Below the pieces are notes generated by a model. That model saw only the letters and a program-made list of their open reading frames with translations. It had not been told where the DNA came from and did no database searches. Of a DNA stretch of 64,000 bases, positions 45,950-53,850 are shown one piece after another. The position numbers and the translations under genes were made by a program. The stretch is from Robinsoniella sp. (GTDB lineage: Bacteria > Bacillota > Clostridia > Lachnospirales > Lachnospiraceae), in contig JAMPFB010000002.1 in the NCBI GenBank assembly GCA_023664735.1, forward strand, positions 36,179 through 100,178, in the 5' to 3' direction. Position 1 is the first letter of the stretch. Each line of letters begins with the position of its first letter.

Positions 45950-46060
45950 GCGGAATCCGGTTGGAATTTGGGTAGAGAAATTGAAGCGGAATCCGGGTTG
46001 GAATTTGGAGCGAGAAATTGAAGCGGAATCCGGGGTGGAATTTGGGGTAGAAATTGGAGC
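45950..46060. repeat. intergenic tandem repeat, three copies of 36-37 bases
   Basis: CGGAATCCGG occurs at 45951, 45987 and 46024, each followed by a similar stretch (TTGGAATTTGG, AGAAATTG). No spacers, so it is not a CRISPR. The last copy runs into the RBS region of the HAD gene at 46071. Confidence 0.9.
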
Positions 46061-46070
46061 ATAGGAAACG

Positions 46071-46901
46071 ATGGTTAAATTGATTGCAACAGACGTGGAC
46101 GGAACTCTGGTAAAGGATTCCTCTAAAGAGGTGTACGAGGAATATATTGATATCATAAAAAAGCTGACAGATCAGGGGATTTATTTTACGGTGGCAAGCG
46201 GCAGACAGTATGGCAGTATACGCAGGATGTTCGAGAGGACGGAAAGAGAGCTGCTTTACATTGCAGAAAACGGCGCCCACATTATTATGAATGGAAAGAC
46301 CATCTCCATGACAAAAATGGACCGGGCTTATGTAGAAGAAATCATGGCAGACCTTAGAGGCTATTATAAAGAGAACTGCCATGTGGTAGCCTCTACGCCA
46401 AATGGCTGCCTTCTGGAATCAAAGGATAAAGACTTTATCCGCCTGATTTCAAAAGAATACCGGAATGATGTAAGGCTGACAGAGGATATTCTGGGGGAAA
46501 AGGAAGATATCATCAAGCTTGCCATTTACCGAAAAGGCGGCATTCGTTCCATTGGAGAAGCGGTTTTGATTCCAAAGTGGAAGGAACGGGTCAAGACCTG
46601 CATGGCAGGAGAGGAATGGGTGGATTTCATGGATTTTTCCGTGGACAAGGGAAATGCCCTGCAGATAGTGCAGGAAAAGCTTGGCATATCCAAAGAAGAA
46701 ACCATGGCTTTTGGGGACAATAACAATGATATCGGCATGATGTTAGCGGCAGGAGAAAGCTATGGGGTAGAAAACGGAGTAAAGGAACTGAAAGAAAAAG
46801 CAAAGCATATTTGCAAAAGCTATGAGGAAAAAGGAGTCTATCAGGTTTTGGAAGCCCTGTGGGAAGAAGGCAGAAAGGAAAATCAACATGAAAGAATATG
46901 A
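46071..46901 (+). CDS. Cof-type HAD-IIB hydrolase
   Basis: 276 residues. Motif I ATDVDGTLVKDSS, motif II TVASGRQYGS, a large C2 cap in the middle, and motif IV FGDNNNDIGMM at the end. Family members dephosphorylate sugar phosphates, pyridoxal phosphate or FMN; the substrate is not readable. RBS region contains GGAG and AGGAA from the adjacent tandem repeat. Overlaps the next gene by 14 bases. Confidence 0.92.
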   Translation: MVKLIATDVDGTLVKDSSKEVYEEYIDIIKKLTDQGIYFTVASGRQYGSIRRMFERTERELLYIAENGAHIIMNGKTISMTKMDRAYVEEIMADLRGYYKENCHVVASTPNGCLLESKDKDFIRLISKEYRNDVRLTEDILGEKEDIIKLAIYRKGGIRSIGEAVLIPKWKERVKTCMAGEEWVDFMDFSVDKGNALQIVQEKLGISKEETMAFGDNNNDIGMMLAAGESYGVENGVKELKEKAKHICKSYEEKGVYQVLEALWEEGRKENQHERI

Positions 46902-47151
46902 CGATAAAGTATTACAGTGTTTTTTGGAGAAGCAGCAACAGCTCTTTCCGGAAAGAGTTGCGGAAACTATGGAAGAGGCAGAGGAATTTTTGGAAGAATG
47001 CATGGCAGTCGTAGCAGGTTCCCTAAAAGAGGTCTGGGAATACTTTGATGAAGAAGGCATAGATTTAGAAGGCATGGGTGAAAAGGATATTTTAGAGGCG
47101 GAAGAAGTGTTTGATGTGGGGGATGGAAGGTTTTTGATTGTGGAAGGGTGA
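46888..47151 (+). CDS. small acidic protein of unknown function
   Basis: 87 residues, start ATG 46888 with AAAGGA upstream; longer upstream starts overlap the Cof gene deeply. Very acidic (VAETMEEAEEFLEECMAVV, EGMGEKDILEAEE) and ends VGDGRFLIVEG. Similar short proteins occur in Clostridia, sometimes labelled glyoxalase-like, without evidence of activity. Cytoplasmic; function unknown. Confidence 0.75.
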   Translation: MKEYDDKVLQCFLEKQQQLFPERVAETMEEAEEFLEECMAVVAGSLKEVWEYFDEEGIDLEGMGEKDILEAEEVFDVGDGRFLIVEG

Positions 47152-47278
47152 GTGTATGTCGGAAAAAAGAGTTGATCATGCAATATTTCTTGCAGTGCGC
47201 TTTCATTTAAATTGTTCAGGCTGTACTAGAAAAGGCTGAATTGTTACATAATTTCCGCAAGTTCCCACATTGTGATGG

Positions 47279-47308
47279 TTGACGATGTGAATTTCCTTAT
47301 GATAATAT
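47279..47308 (+). promoter_or_regulatory. promoter of hpt gene
   Basis: TTGACG at 47279-47284, 18 bases, TAATAT at 47303-47308 preceded by TGA (extended -10). About 60 bases before ATG 47371. The rest of 47152-47370 shows no gene. Confidence 0.6.
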
Positions 47309-47370
47309 AGAAGTGTTTCAGGAAGACCTGTTTGACGAAAAGATAGGAAAAAGAAAAGAGGAATGGAAAT

Positions 47371-47748
47371 ATGGACGAAAAATTCAGAAAACAGATGGAG
47401 GAGAACGGAGCAAATGTGGCTACTACTCTGGAACGATTTATGGGAAACGAAGCGTTGTATATGAAATTTATCATGAAATTTCTGGATGACAAGAACTTTG
47501 GTGATATTGTGGAAAGTCTGGAAAAAAATGACTATGAGGGCGCTTTCAATGGTGCCCATGCATTAAAAGGAGTCACCGCCAATTTAGGGCTTGACCCGAT
47601 AAATGCCGCTGCCGCACAGATTACAGAACTGCTAAGGAATAAGCAGCCTCAGGATGTGGATTTGGAAAAACTGGATGAATCTAAAAAACAGTTAGAGGAA
47701 GCTTACAACCGTTTCCAGAAAATTCTTGCGGAAAACAAGTCACAGTAA
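47371..47748 (+). CDS. stand-alone Hpt phosphotransfer protein
   Basis: 125 residues, all helical. The Hpt signature AHALKGVTANLGL gives phospho-accepting His63, with Lys and Gly following as usual. It probably relays phosphate between a hybrid kinase and a receiver; the REC-HD-GYP protein encoded next is the obvious candidate partner. ATG 47371 has AAGAGGAATGG upstream. Confidence 0.9.
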   Translation: MDEKFRKQMEENGANVATTLERFMGNEALYMKFIMKFLDDKNFGDIVESLEKNDYEGAFNGAHALKGVTANLGLDPINAAAAQITELLRNKQPQDVDLEKLDESKKQLEEAYNRFQKILAENKSQ

Positions 47749-47772
47749 TCATGGCGCGTAAACAGAAATGAA

Positions 47773-47819
47773 TTGACATTTATATTGAAAAATGGTAATT
47801 TATTTATAAAGAAATTACC
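47773..47819 (+). promoter_or_regulatory. promoter with overlapping inverted repeat
   Basis: TTGACA at 47773-47778, 17 bases, TAATTT at 47796-47801 with TGG before it. The inverted repeat GGTAATTT (47794-47801) / AAATTACC (47812-47819), ten bases apart, covers the -10 and the start site, so it could be a repressor operator or a 5' mRNA hairpin. Drives the REC-HD-GYP gene. Confidence 0.65.
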
Positions 47820-47838
47820 CATTGGATAAGGAGTTAGG

Positions 47839-48921
47839 ATGAATAAACAGCAGATTTTAATAGTGGATGATGAAGAAGTAAACCGAGTGATCTTAAAGAG
47901 CGTATTTGAGGATGAATACGAAATTATCGAAGCAGCAAATGGAGAAGAGGCCACGGCCCAGCTTGAAAAGGAAAAGAATATTGTACTGATATTGCTGGAT
48001 GTGGTAATGCCTCTTATGAATGGCTTTGGCGTATTGGAATATATGCAAAAGCACGACCTGCTTGAAAAGATTCCTGTTATACTGATTACCGGGGAAACGG
48101 TTATCGATACGGATGATCAGGCATATTCTTTTGGAGTGGCCGATGTAATGCATAAGCCCTTTTTCCCGCATATCGTAAAGCGCAGGGGAAAAAATGTGAT
48201 TGAATTGTACCAGAATAAGCAGCATATGCAGGAGCGGCTGAAGGAGCAGGAGGAAGAAATCCGCGCTCAAGAAAAGAAGATTCGCGAAGGCAATGAATTT
48301 ATGATTGATGCGCTTAGCTCGGTGGTAGAATTCAGGAGCCTAGAAACAGGAGAACATATTAGGCGTATTAAGTATTTTACAAGGATTATGCTAAAGTATC
48401 TTATGAAGTATTTCCCAAAATACGGATTGACGCCTGTACAGGTAGATGAGATTGCAAGGGCAGCAGCTCTGCATGATATAGGAAAGATAGGAATTCCAGA
48501 TGCAATTCTTTTAAAGCCCGGACGCCTGACGCCGGAAGAATTTGAAATCATGAAGACCCATACTACGATTGGGTGCGATGTTTTGGAAAGATTTCGTGAG
48601 AATCAGACAGGAGAATTTTATCAGTACTGTTATGAGATCTGCCGTTATCATCATGAAAGATGGGATGGTAATGGATATCCGGATCATCTAGTGGGAGAAG
48701 AAATTCCAATTAGTGCACATATTGTTGCCATTGCAGATGTCTATGATGCATTGGTAAGTCCAAGAGTGTACAAAAGTGCATATGCCAACAATATAGCCTA
48801 TGATATGATTATGAATGGCGAGTGTGGGCAGTTTTCACCGGATGTACTGGAGTGTTTCGCGCTTGCAAAAGAGGATTTCTTCAATATTGTGGAAGTAATT
48901 AAGATGTTTACTTTTTCTTGA
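47839..48921 (+). CDS. response regulator with HD-GYP domain (c-di-GMP phosphodiesterase)
   Basis: 360 residues. Receiver 1-120: acidic pair VDDEE, phospho-Asp D54 (LLDVVMP), Thr/Ser site ITGET, Lys in HKPFFP. A short coiled coil (120-155) leads to an HD-GYP domain: H212-D213 in ALHDIGKIGIPD, ILLKPGRLTPEEF, MKTHT, HHERWDGNGYP, IADVYDALVSP. All metal ligands and GYP are present, so it should hydrolyse c-di-GMP. Likely controlled by the neighbouring Hpt protein or kinase. Could lower c-di-GMP and so oppose PelD-dependent polysaccharide output. Confidence 0.93.
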   Translation: MNKQQILIVDDEEVNRVILKSVFEDEYEIIEAANGEEATAQLEKEKNIVLILLDVVMPLMNGFGVLEYMQKHDLLEKIPVILITGETVIDTDDQAYSFGVADVMHKPFFPHIVKRRGKNVIELYQNKQHMQERLKEQEEEIRAQEKKIREGNEFMIDALSSVVEFRSLETGEHIRRIKYFTRIMLKYLMKYFPKYGLTPVQVDEIARAAALHDIGKIGIPDAILLKPGRLTPEEFEIMKTHTTIGCDVLERFRENQTGEFYQYCYEICRYHHERWDGNGYPDHLVGEEIPISAHIVAIADVYDALVSPRVYKSAYANNIAYDMIMNGECGQFSPDVLECFALAKEDFFNIVEVIKMFTFS

Positions 48922-48935
48922 TGAAATGGATAGCA

Positions 48936-48975
48936 GGCAGCAAAAAAATGTTTCGTTTTTTGCTGCCCGTTTTTT
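48936..48975 (+). terminator. strong rho-independent terminator
   Basis: GGCAGCAAAAAA (48936-48947) pairs with TTTTTTGCTGCC (48956-48967), then CG and six Ts (48970-48975). It separates the REC-HD-GYP gene from the kinase-chemotaxis operon that begins at 49000. No convincing new promoter is seen in the 24 bases after it, so read-through may supply that operon. Confidence 0.88.
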
Positions 48976-48999
48976 GGGCTGTGTCTAAGGAGGGATGGT

Positions 49000-50466
49000 A
49001 TGGAACAAAGGGAAGACAGCATATTTCCCATAGAAGAGGCCCTTGAAATGATTCTGATATTTGACCATGCAGGAAAGATTTCTTATGTGAATGCAGCCGC
49101 AAGAGGGAAGCTAGGATACAAAGAGGATTTATGCGGTAGGCATATCAGCGATGTGTTTCCCGGTTCTTTTCGTGCTGTAAAGGATGGATTTGAAACAGAG
49201 TGTACTGTGGGAAATGAGCTGCAAAACCTTGTAGCGTACCGCAGGAATCTTACTTGTTTTCCCGTAGAGGCAAGGCTTGTGCAGGATGCTGTGGATTCTG
49301 GGATGTACATATGCATGGCAAATGATATATTGGAAAAGGAGTTCTTGAATAGGGAAATAGAACGAATAAAGCAGGAAGCAGGGCAGGCAATGAAAGTGAA
49401 ATCAGAATTTGTTGCCAATGTGACCCATGAGCTTCGGACGCCGGTAAACGGGGTGCTTGGAAATGTAAGGGAAATGTTAAGCAGGAAGACGGACGAGGAG
49501 ACGGAAAAGTCTCTGCGGCTGGTGGAACGCTGCTGTGAAGACATGAATAAAATAATCAATAATATTCTGGATTTTTCCAAGCTGGAAGCAGGAAAGTTCA
49601 CATTAGAGCCTCGCAAGTTTCATTTCAGGAATATGCTTGATTACGTAAAGGCAAATCATATCAATAAAATGACCGAAAAAGGTCTTGGATTTTTTGTGAC
49701 GGTATCGCCTCAGATACCGGAATATGTGATTGGAGATGAGCTGAGAATCGTTCAGATTCTGAACAATCTTTTATCCAATGCACAGAAATTCACCTCATGG
49801 GGTAAGATAACCATGGAAGTGCTCAGGACAGCGCAGGTAAATGACAGGATGGAGCTGTTTTTTATCGTAGCAGATACGGGAATTGGAATCAATGAAGAGG
49901 ATAGGGATAAATTGTTTCAGAGCTTTTCCCAAGTGGATGCATCTATTTCCAGAAAATATGGCGGCACCGGTCTGGGGCTGAATATCTGCAAGCAGCTTGC
50001 AGAGCTGATGGGCGGACAGATTGAAGTGGAAAGTGAGAAGAATAAAGGAAGCACTTTTTCCTTTTCCATATGGGTAGGCGCCTGCGAAGGTGAGGAATCC
50101 GTCCTGCAGCAGCCGGATGATGTGAGAGGAGCGCCCATGATTATGGCGGCTATGCCCCCGCCTATGGAGGAAAATGGAGAGAATCCGGAGCATATCCGAA
50201 CATACGGCACGCCAGAAAACCAAAAGCAGCTTAAGAAAAACCTCTCCAAGCTAATTCTCAGTGTGGAAATGGAGAACTGGGAAAAAGCGGAGATGTTTAT
50301 GGAAACTGTCAGACAATTGACAGAAGAAGCGCCTAGAGAAGTCAAACGTGCCGCATTAAGGCTGAAGATGGCAATTCAGAAGGAAAATTATGAGAAAGTA
50401 ACCGCAGAGTTTGAAGAATTGAATCATTTCCTGCAATCGGAAGGAGAGGTGCCCCATGATTTATGA
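49000..50466 (+). CDS. PAS-containing sensor histidine kinase
   Basis: 488 residues, cytoplasmic, no membrane segment. PAS domain about 8-120 (ILIFDHAGKISYVNAAARGKLGY). HisKA with H143 in NVTHELRTPVNG. HATPase with N box (LNNLLSNAQKF), G1 DTGIGI and G2 GGTGLGL. After about residue 365 comes a linker and a helical C-terminal module (about 400-485, LSKLILSVEMENWEKAEMFM) also seen at the end of the kinase at 60103. No receiver of its own; it probably phosphorylates the regulator encoded next, whose start overlaps its stop. RBS AAGGAGGG. Confidence 0.92.
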   Translation: MEQREDSIFPIEEALEMILIFDHAGKISYVNAAARGKLGYKEDLCGRHISDVFPGSFRAVKDGFETECTVGNELQNLVAYRRNLTCFPVEARLVQDAVDSGMYICMANDILEKEFLNREIERIKQEAGQAMKVKSEFVANVTHELRTPVNGVLGNVREMLSRKTDEETEKSLRLVERCCEDMNKIINNILDFSKLEAGKFTLEPRKFHFRNMLDYVKANHINKMTEKGLGFFVTVSPQIPEYVIGDELRIVQILNNLLSNAQKFTSWGKITMEVLRTAQVNDRMELFFIVADTGIGINEEDRDKLFQSFSQVDASISRKYGGTGLGLNICKQLAELMGGQIEVESEKNKGSTFSFSIWVGACEGEESVLQQPDDVRGAPMIMAAMPPPMEENGENPEHIRTYGTPENQKQLKKNLSKLILSVEMENWEKAEMFMETVRQLTEEAPREVKRAALRLKMAIQKENYEKVTAEFEELNHFLQSEGEVPHDL

Positions 50467-51517
50467 AGATAAGGATACAGGGAAAGAAAAGATTCTCATT
50501 GTAGATGATGTGGAGACCAACCGGGCAATTTTGGAAGAAATCATAAAAGATATGGGCGGGCTGCCGATTTTGGCAGAGAGTGGCGAGCAGGCTTTAGAGC
50601 TGGTAAGCAAATGGAACCCGCAGCTTGTCTTGACTGATATTTCCATGCCGGGAATGGATGGATACGAATTATGCAGGATTTTGAAAGGGAATGAAAAAAC
50701 AAAAAATATTCCCATCGTGTTCATTTCTGCTTTTGATGATCCGAAAGATATCATGGAGGGATTTTCCTTAGGTGGAGAGGACTATATAACCAAGCCCTTT
50801 ATTCCAAAAGTGGTGCAGGCAAGAGTAGGAGTCCATCTCCGTCTGCATGAAGCAAAGCGGGAGCTTATGGAAATGAACCGGAGGCTTCAGGTTTCCGTCA
50901 GTGAACAGCTTAAGCAGATGGAGCTGGAGAAAAAGAACATATTGTATGCCATGGCAAACCTTGCGGCACAGAACTTAGATTATGAAAAGGAGCATATGAA
51001 ACGGCTCGGGCAAAACTGCAGGATACTGGCACAGGGAATGCAGCTTTCGCCTATGTTTGAGGAGCAGATTTCAGACACTTATATTGATACGATAGAGCTG
51101 GCGGCACCCCTTTGCGATATAGGAAATCTTGGAATTTCCAAGGAGATTCTGCAAAAAGGGACAGATTTGACGGCAGAGGAAGCTGCCATCGTACAAAACC
51201 ATACAAATATCGGAGCGAAGCTTTTAAAGGATATCCATGTCAATACGGATTACAATGATTTTATTAGTACTTCTATTGACATTGCCCAGTGCCATCACGA
51301 AAACTGGGACGGAAGCGGCTATCCAAACGGCATGGCCGGGGAGGAGATTCCTCTTGCGGCACAGATCGTATCCCTTGTGGAAAGGTACTGTACGTTGACC
51401 GGGAAGGAAGCGTGTTCCAGAGAAAAGGCACTTGAAATCATGAAGGAGGAGTCCGAAGTAAGATTTAATCCGAATATATATAAAATATGTTGTAAAATAT
51501 CGCGTCAATTATGCTGA
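50456..51517 (+). CDS. response regulator with degenerate HD-GYP domain
   Basis: 353 residues. Receiver 1-130 with VDDVE, D61 (LTDISMPGMDG) and KPFIP, coiled coil about 130-160, then an HD-GYP-like domain. The HD pair is changed to Cys220-Asp221 (LCDIGNLGIS) and the following Lys to Asn, and the usual DVYDAL segment reads VERYCTL, although HHENWDGSGYP is kept. Catalysis is unlikely; it may bind c-di-GMP or act as a protein switch. ATG 50456 overlaps the kinase stop. Paralogue of 47839. Confidence 0.88.
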   Translation: MIYEDKDTGKEKILIVDDVETNRAILEEIIKDMGGLPILAESGEQALELVSKWNPQLVLTDISMPGMDGYELCRILKGNEKTKNIPIVFISAFDDPKDIMEGFSLGGEDYITKPFIPKVVQARVGVHLRLHEAKRELMEMNRRLQVSVSEQLKQMELEKKNILYAMANLAAQNLDYEKEHMKRLGQNCRILAQGMQLSPMFEEQISDTYIDTIELAAPLCDIGNLGISKEILQKGTDLTAEEAAIVQNHTNIGAKLLKDIHVNTDYNDFISTSIDIAQCHHENWDGSGYPNGMAGEEIPLAAQIVSLVERYCTLTGKEACSREKALEIMKEESEVRFNPNIYKICCKISRQLC

Positions 51518-51555
51518 ACGATATAATTTCATTATTTTGACGGGAGGAATGAAAG

Positions 51556-52374
51556 TTGATTACAGATGAAGAGTTTAAGCGGATTTCAGTTTTTATGAAA
51601 CAGCGGTATGGCATAGACTTAAGCCAGAAAAAAGTGATTGTAAACGGTAGATTGGAAAACTATATTAAAAATTCCGGTTGGAAAAATTTTCATGAATACA
51701 TGGATGCAGTGGAAAATGACAAGAGCGGAACACAGGAAAAAATGCTGGTAAATTTCCTGACTACCAATCATACATATTTTATGAGGGAATTTGAGCATTT
51801 TGACTACTTTAAGGGAACAGTGCTTCCATGGCTTCGGAAGCGAGAAGCCTCCAGAAAGGATCTGAGGATCTGGTGTGGTGCTGCTTCTACAGGGGAGGAG
51901 CCCTATATGATAGCCATGGTTTTGGCAGATTTTTTCGGATTAGAGCGCAATCAATGGGATACAAAGGTTCTTGCCACGGATATATCCACAAAGGTATTGC
52001 AGCAGGCTATGGCGGGTGTTTACAGCGCCGAACAATTAAAGAACCTTCCGGAGCAGTGGAAACGGCATTTCTTTAAAGCAATTGCCGGAGGCAGTCAGTA
52101 TCGGGTAACGGATGAACTGAAGCAGGAGGTTATTTTCCGCCAGTTCAATTTAATGGATCCTTTTCCCTTTAAAAAAAGGATGCATACTATCTTTTTAAGG
52201 AATGTTATGATATATTTTGATGAGAAGACAAAACAGGAGTTGGTTCAGAAGGTGTACGATGCGTTAGAGCCGGGAGGATATTTTTTCATAGGGACTACGG
52301 AAACCCTTGACAGGAGCAATACGCCTTTTCAGATTATCCAGCCGTCTATTTTTCGGAAAAAGGAAGGGAAATAA
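51556..52374 (+). CDS. cheR: chemotaxis protein methyltransferase CheR
   Basis: 272 residues. N-terminal helical domain (about 1-75), then SAM-dependent methyltransferase: TTNHTYFMREFEHF, WCGAASTGEEPYMIAM (SAM loop), LATDISTKVL, HTIFLRNVMIYFDE and GYFFIGTTETL. It methylates Glu residues of the MCP. Start is TTG 51556 with GGAGG at 51543-51547 eight bases upstream; the ATG at 51549 is out of frame. Followed by cheB four bases later. Confidence 0.96.
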   Translation: MITDEEFKRISVFMKQRYGIDLSQKKVIVNGRLENYIKNSGWKNFHEYMDAVENDKSGTQEKMLVNFLTTNHTYFMREFEHFDYFKGTVLPWLRKREASRKDLRIWCGAASTGEEPYMIAMVLADFFGLERNQWDTKVLATDISTKVLQQAMAGVYSAEQLKNLPEQWKRHFFKAIAGGSQYRVTDELKQEVIFRQFNLMDPFPFKKRMHTIFLRNVMIYFDEKTKQELVQKVYDALEPGGYFFIGTTETLDRSNTPFQIIQPSIFRKKEGK

Positions 52375-52377
52375 TGT

Positions 52378-53406
52378 ATGAGACCAATTAAAGTTTTAAT
52401 TGTAGAGGATTCCATTGTATTCAGGGAATTGCTGGTGCAGAACCTGAGCAAGGATCCTGCCATTCAGGTGGTAGGAACTGCAAAGGACCCTTTTGAGGCA
52501 AGAGATGCAATTTTGGCGCATAAGCCGGATGTGATGACTCTGGATGTAGAGCTGCCAAGGATGAGTGGAATTGAGTTCCTGAAGAAATTGATGCCTCAGT
52601 ATCCGCTTCCGGTGGTGGTTATCAGTTCTTTAAGCGACAAGGTGTTTGATGCTCTGAAGGCTGGAGCTGTGGATTTTGTGGCAAAGCCTGCTGTATCCAA
52701 CCGAAAGCAGTTAGAAGACTTTATTAAGAATGAGCTTTTAGTAAAGATTAAGATTGCTTCAACTGCAAAGATAAGCAACATTAAAAAAGTGGTTATGGAA
52801 GGGCAGGAGCAGCATCTTTCCGTAAAAGGAAATAACCTGATTGTGGCAATTGGAGCTTCCACAGGCGGCACAGAGGCAATTTGTGATGTGGTAAAAGAAT
52901 TTGGAACGGATATTCCCGGAATTGTGGTAGTGCAGCATATGCCTCCCGGTTTTACCAAAATGTATGCCAAAAGGCTCAACGAACAATGCCGCATTACAGT
53001 AAAGGAAGCGGAAACAGGAGATAGGGTTCTGCCGGGACATATGCTGATTGCCCCCGGAGGCGACAGGCATATGCGGCTGATAAAGGTAAATGGAATTTAT
53101 CAGGTGGAGTGCAAGCATGGGCCAAGGGTAAACGGGCACTGTCCGTCTGTAGATGTGCTATTTGATTCCGTTGCCAAATCGGCGGGTTCTAGCGCAGTAG
53201 GCATCATATTAACCGGAATGGGTGGTGACGGCGCAAAGGGGCTGCTTGCCATGAGAAGGGCAGGAGCAAGGACCATAGGGCAGGATGAATCTACCTGTGT
53301 GGTTTATGGAATGCCAAAGGTTGCTTATGATCTGGGTGCGGTGGAATATCAGGAAAAGTTGTCCGCTGTGGCAAGCAGAACGTATGCATTATTAAATAAA
53401 ATGTAA
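52378..53406 (+). CDS. cheB: chemotaxis methylesterase CheB
   Basis: 342 residues. Receiver with VEDS and D56 (TLDVELPRM), linker, then the methylesterase/deamidase domain from about 150: catalytic Ser in GASTGGTEAI, His in VVQHMPPGFT and Asp in GMGGDGAKG. Removes methyl groups from the MCP when phosphorylated by CheA. RBS AAGGAAGGG before ATG 52378. Confidence 0.96.
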   Translation: MRPIKVLIVEDSIVFRELLVQNLSKDPAIQVVGTAKDPFEARDAILAHKPDVMTLDVELPRMSGIEFLKKLMPQYPLPVVVISSLSDKVFDALKAGAVDFVAKPAVSNRKQLEDFIKNELLVKIKIASTAKISNIKKVVMEGQEQHLSVKGNNLIVAIGASTGGTEAICDVVKEFGTDIPGIVVVQHMPPGFTKMYAKRLNEQCRITVKEAETGDRVLPGHMLIAPGGDRHMRLIKVNGIYQVECKHGPRVNGHCPSVDVLFDSVAKSAGSSAVGIILTGMGGDGAKGLLAMRRAGARTIGQDESTCVVYGMPKVAYDLGAVEYQEKLSAVASRTYALLNKM

Positions 53407-53418
53407 AGGAGAGAGGAT

Positions 53419-53811
53419 ATGAAGATTCTATTGGCAGAAGATGATTTTGCAACAAGGAAGTTTATGGTAAATTTCCTGTCAAAGTACGGTGAATGTGATG
53501 TTACTGTGGATGGAATGGAAGCAGTAGATGCCTTTATGATGGCTTTGGAGGATGGTGAACCTTACGATCTGGCATGTCTGGATATTATGATGCCAGTCAT
53601 GGACGGATATCAGGCTCTTGTAGGCATCCGCAATCTGGAAAAGGAACGGAACATTCCCGAGGAAAAGGCAGTAAAGGTCATCATGACTACTGCTCTCAAT
53701 GATGAAAGCAATGTGAAGATGGCATTTGAATTAGGATGTACCATATATTCAGGCAAGCCTATCGATCAGGAAAGATTTGAGCTGGCACTTAAAAAGCTGA
53801 ATTTGATATAA
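53419..53811 (+). CDS. CheY-like response regulator
   Basis: 130 residues, a single receiver: AEDD acidic pair, D55 in CLDIMMPVMDGY, Thr in MTTA and Lys in SGKPID. No output domain. It is the candidate CheY of this cluster, but with no flagellar genes in the window its target is unknown. RBS AAAGGAGAGAGG before ATG 53419. Confidence 0.92.
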   Translation: MKILLAEDDFATRKFMVNFLSKYGECDVTVDGMEAVDAFMMALEDGEPYDLACLDIMMPVMDGYQALVGIRNLEKERNIPEEKAVKVIMTTALNDESNVKMAFELGCTIYSGKPIDQERFELALKKLNLI

Positions 53812-53850
53812 CGAAAGAATATATTGGAATATGCAGGAAAGGAGAAGGTT

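Noticed and set aside
45950..46060. Possible CRISPR array
   Set aside because: Copies are directly tandem with no unique spacers and only three units; no cas genes nearby.
47156..47239. Short frame of 27 codons starting MSEKRVDHAIF
   Set aside because: No good RBS, no recognisable pattern, and the region looks like a promoter-bearing intergenic stretch.
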